Part shown: one piece after another, positions 60,640-64,000 of the stretch | Layout: each line of letters begins with the position of its first letter | How positions within the stretch are numbered: position 1 is the stretch's first letter | Source: Antedon mediterranea | Taxonomy: Eukaryota; Echinodermata; Crinoidea; Comatulida; Antedonidae | NCBI RefSeq assembly: GCF_964355755.1 | Contig: NC_092673.1 | Location: 10,361,001 to 10,425,000 of the forward strand | Direction of reading: 5' to 3' | DNA: 64,000 bases | The notes under the pieces: generated by a model | Told to the model about the DNA's origin: nothing | What the model saw: only the letters and a program-made list of their open reading frames with translations | Database searches by the model: none | Program-made: the position numbers and the translations under genes

Positions 60640-61455
60640 GATGACATTATTAATCAATCATTATGGGGTAATGAGTTTATATGTATTAAAAAGAAGCCGT
60701 TATATAACTGTAACTGGATTAGTTCAGGGTTTTTAAAAATATATGATGTAATAAATAATAATGTGTTTAAGCCTGCGATAGAGATAAAAAGAAGGTTAAG
60801 ATGTACACAAAACTGGATCAGTGAATATTCATGTATATTGAAAGCCATTCCAAAAGAATGGAAATGTATTTTAAAATCAACACATGCCATTAATGTAAAT
60901 GATATACCTATTACAAACAATAAGGTCTTAAATATGACGTCTAGACAATTATATAGATTCATAATAGATGCTCAATATATTACACCTACGGCACAGATTA
61001 AGTGGGAATCCATATTTGGTAATATGCCATGGACAAAAATATGGGTTAAGAAAGTTTCTGGTCTTAAAGAAAAAAAACTGGCACATTTTAATTTTAAATT
61101 GTTGCACAGAATATTGCCAACAAATGAAAGATTACATAGGTGGAGACTTGTAAATTCCCCATGTTGTGACACATGCAATGTAATTGAGAATGATAAACAT
61201 ATGTTAGTAGAGTGCATAACAGTAAAATGTTTATGGAGAGAGATAAACGAAATAATTAGAGCAGTAAGCATACATATTCCTGTTTTTTCTTTCAAAAGAC
61301 TTTTATTTGAAACTGATAATAATTACGTAAATAAATTATACACTTTAGGAGCATTTTGTATTTATAAAGTAAAGATATTAAGTTTATTGGAAAAAGAAAA
61401 AAAAATCAATCTCCTACAAATGTTTAAAGCTGAAAAAAAGATAAGAAATATGTAA
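60640..61455 (+). pseudogene. LINE ORF2 C-terminal fragment with RT zinc-binding domain
   Basis: About 271 codons open to a TAA at 61453, with no start of its own: the nearest start-like codon (60619) lies in satellite outside the element. Seen: a segment like the post-RT region of LINE polyproteins (SLWGNEFICI, NCNWISSGFLKIYDV), then WTKIWVKKVSGLKEKKLAHFN and RILPTNERLHRW leading to a CCHC cluster C-x2-C-x7-H-x4-C in CCDTCNVIENDKHMLVEC, the zf-RVT type domain found after RT in many LINEs. The frame is uninterrupted, so the insertion is not very old. It is dead by truncation, since RT and endonuclease are missing. Family (L1-like or other) is not resolved. Confidence 0.85.
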
Positions 61456-62321
61456 ATCTGCAGGTATAATGTATAATATACAGTATACCTGCAGATTATT
61501 ATGCTCAACCAGATTAAGGAAGAAAATATGTAAATGAGATACCATGAATGATGAATCTATTATGTTTTTTGTTTTTTTTTCTTGCTACTATATTGTATGT
61601 TTTGTAAATATGTATACCTTGATGATTTGAAAACAAAAAGACAAAATGTGAAAAGCTTTTTATAGATTGATGATAAAAAAAAATGATGAAGGATAAGAAG
61701 GTCTAGGTTTAAGTGGTGAATTGTTTTTCATCAAAGCTTTCATATTATAGGTATATACCGTATATAAGTAATTTGCACATTCTTACTGCATGTGGAATTT
61801 TGAAATGATAAAATGGTTAAAAAGAAAAAAAAATTTCTAATTTTTTTAATGGATCATTAAACAAAAATGTTGTTAAATGATAATGTATGTATAAAAAAAA
61901 ATAATAGAATAAATAATAAGTAAAAAAAAATAATTGAATGAAATTTTGATGGGTTATACTGTAGATGCAAAAAAGGATAATCTGTTGGAAATAAATTTTG
62001 TAAACATTTAAAGATAAAAAAAAAATCAATGTTAAAGGATGAGGAAAATATAATGTTAACAGTAAAAAGTTAGTAAGTAATTAGTATAACAGAGAATAAG
62101 CATTGTTTAAATGAAAATATGTTTGAATAGATAAATCCAAAGAAAAATAAAATGGGACAAACCCATGGGATGGATTTATTAAACATAAAAGTATTATAAT
62201 TGTATGAAAATAAGCTTTGTTAATGAAAATGTGTTATAGATAATATGTATAAAAAAAGGAAACTATGTAATCAATGTGGTTAAATGATAATGTATGTATA
62301 AACAAAATAATATATGGAAAT

Positions 62322-62359
<38 letters not shown>

Positions 62360-62874
62360 AAATAAGAAAAAAAAAAGTGGAATGAATCCACATAAGAGAA
62401 GAAAGTAAAAAAGTTCAATGAAAATTTAAGAAGTTATAGATGCAAAAAAGGATCTGCTGGAAATAAAAGTTTTGTAAACATTAAAGAACAAAAATATTAA
62501 TATTAAGGTTAAAGAATGAGAACAATATTATGTTAACAGTAAACATCTAGTATGTAATGAGTATAACAGAGAATATGCATTGTTAAATGAAAATGTGGTA
62601 GATGAAAAAATCAAAAACAACTATGTAAGAAAAAAATAAGCTTGTTAATGAAAATGTGTTACAGATAATATGTTTAAAAAGAGGAAGCTATGTAATCAAT
62701 GTGATAATATGTAAACAAATGAATAAAACTCTTTAAATAAGTATATGCATACAGATGATTAAACAAACATTGTAAATATAATGATATGTATAGTGTATAG
62801 TGAAAAATATATGTAAAGAGAACAGTGGTATGGAAATAAAAGTGGGATGAACCCACATAAGATAAAAAAAAAAA
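61456..62874 (+). other. LINE 3' untranslated region with internal duplication
   Basis: AT-rich, no gene. The segment around 61967-62118 (GCAAAAAAGGATAATCTG... to TTAAATGAAAATATG) is repeated in diverged form at about 62442-62598, and 62205-62280 at about 62633-62705, offsets roughly 430-475 bp. The units end in GGGATGAACCCACATAA-type phrases (62151, 62376, 62840) with an inverted GTGG/CCAC core. T31 lies at 62324-62354. Confidence 0.75.
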
Positions 62875-62888
62875 TTATGCAAATATAT

Positions 62889-63668
62889 TGTGTTAACATC
62901 ATCGTATAGAGACATAGCAGCTAGTTATGTCAAAAAAATAAAAGGGTCGAAAAATGGCAAAAATTCCCACTTTTTAAAATTCAATAATTATGCTATAATA
63001 TTGCCACTTTTGCAAATATATTTTGCTAACATCTTCTTATAGAGCCATAGTAATTAGTTATGTCAAAAAAATAAAAGGGTTAAAATTTGGCCATTTTTGC
63101 GAAAATTTCCCTGGGGGGGGGGGGGGACCATAGGAATTTTTTCGAAAAATGACTAAAATTTCCACTTTTTAAAATTCAAAAATTATGCTATAATATTGGC
63201 ATTTATGCACATATATTGTGCTGACATCATCTTATAGAGCCATAGGAACTACTTATGTCAAAATATAAAAGGGTCGAAAATGGCAAAAATTTTACACTTT
63301 TTAAAATTAAATAATTATGCTACAATTTTGCCATTTATGGACATATATTGTGTTAACATCATCTTATAGAGCCATCGTAACTAGTTATGTTAAAAAGGAA
63401 AAGGGTCAACATTTTTGCCAGTTTTCGAAAATTTCCCTCTAGGGGACTATAAGAAGTTTTTTGAAAAAGGGCCAAAATTTCCAATTTTTTAAATTCTATA
63501 ATTATGATATAATATTGTCATTTATGCAAATATATTGTGTTAACATCATCTTATAGAGCCATAGTAACTAGTTAGGTCAAAAAATAAAAGGGTCGAAATT
63601 TAGCCATTTTTCAAATAATTTTCCTGCTGGGACCATAAGATTTTTTTTCGAAAAATGGCGAAAATTTA
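62889..63668 (+). repeat. ~186-bp satellite with hairpin unit, right part
   Basis: Four or so further units of the satellite, resuming in phase after the LINE. One hairpin loop contains an unusual run of about 13 G (near 63114-63126). Ends at GCGAAAATTTA where the CT-rich array begins. Confidence 0.93.
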
Positions 63669-63912
63669 CTCTCTCTCGCTGATCTATCTCTCTCTCGGTG
63701 ATCTATCTCTCTCGCTGATCTATCTCTCTCTCTCTCTCAATCTCGCTGATCTCTCTCTCTCTCTCTCAATCTCGCTGATCTCTCTCTCTCTCTCTCAATC
63801 TCGCTGATCTCTCTCTCTCTCTCTCAATCTCGCTGATCTCTCTCTCTCTCAATCTCGCTGATCTCTCTCTCTCTCTCAATCTCGCTGATCTCTCTCTCTC
63901 TCAATCTCGCTG

Positions 63913-63944
<32 letters not shown>

Positions 63945-64000
63945 CTCGCTGATCTCTCTCTCTCTCTCAATCTCGCTGATCTCTCTCTCTCTCTCTCTCT
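63669..64000 (-). repeat. CTCGCTGATC minisatellite / (CT)n, reaching the window end
   Basis: Units of CTCGCTGATC plus (CT)n, later with CAATCTCGCTGATC. Its core is the reverse complement of the GATCAGCGAG core at 55461-55764, so the same family appears on both sides of the 55.8-63.7 kb region in inverted orientation. The array continues beyond the window. Confidence 0.95.

Larger units (their letters stand above)
60640..62874 (+). mobile_element. 5'-truncated LINE (non-LTR retrotransposon)
   Basis: 2,235 bp between 14-bp duplications TTATGCAAATATAT, ending in an A-rich tail GATAAAAAAAAAAA. It opens in the middle of a reading frame, so the 5' part, including most of RT, was never copied. It keeps the C-terminal 270 or so residues and a 1.4-kb AT-rich 3' part with internal tandem duplication. 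Confidence 0.92.

Overview
This window is repeat-dominated eukaryotic DNA, and I see no ordinary host protein-coding gene. The content (a Ty3/gypsy-type LTR retrotransposon, a DIRS-order tyrosine-recombinase retroelement with Ngaro-style termini, a 5'-truncated LINE, tRNA-derived SINE-like units and several satellite families) points to an animal genome. A marine invertebrate is my best guess, but only an inference. About two thirds of the window (roughly 42 kb) is one tandem satellite with a basic period near 87 bp, so the setting resembles pericentromeric, centromeric or other heterochromatic satellite DNA.

Layout. 1-7893: satellite array A, motif GGAGACGTTTTAGACCA on the + strand. At about 7893 the array flips head-to-head, in phase. 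7894-8443 and 16746-29659: array B, opposite orientation, split by an 8,298-bp LTR retrotransposon (8444-16741). That element has LTRs of equal length that read as identical, a TCAA target duplication, gag, protease and RT-RNase H-integrase frames, and two -1 frame changes. 29660-34648: a tyrosine-recombinase retroelement with split direct repeats in the order A1-B1-A2-B2, inserted without target duplication. It keeps gag-like and recombinase frames but has lost the reverse transcriptase and most of RNase H. 34649-55460: satellite array C, same orientation as B, built by nested segmental duplications.

55461-64000 is a different repeat neighbourhood: a GATCAGCGAGAGA minisatellite (55461-55764); a quasi-palindromic 20-bp minisatellite (about 56000-56510); about 1.7 kb of AT-rich sequence without a recognisable gene; two tRNA-derived SINE-like units (58200-58489 on -, 58559-58794 on +); and a second satellite of about 186 bp whose units contain a 15-bp hairpin (58811-63668). 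That satellite is interrupted by a small hairpin-bearing insertion and by a 2.2-kb LINE tail with 14-bp target duplications. A CT-rich minisatellite, reverse complement of the one at 55.5 kb, closes the window.

How the parts relate: the satellites are the substrate and the mobile elements are later arrivals. For the LTR element, the tyrosine-recombinase element and the LINE, the flanks join into uninterrupted satellite, so the boundaries are known to the base or nearly so. The coding capacity here is retrotransposition machinery: capsid-like proteins, protease, RT/RNase H/integrase, a tyrosine recombinase and a LINE RT tail. The many short open frames inside the satellites exist because 87 is a multiple of three; I do not treat them as genes.
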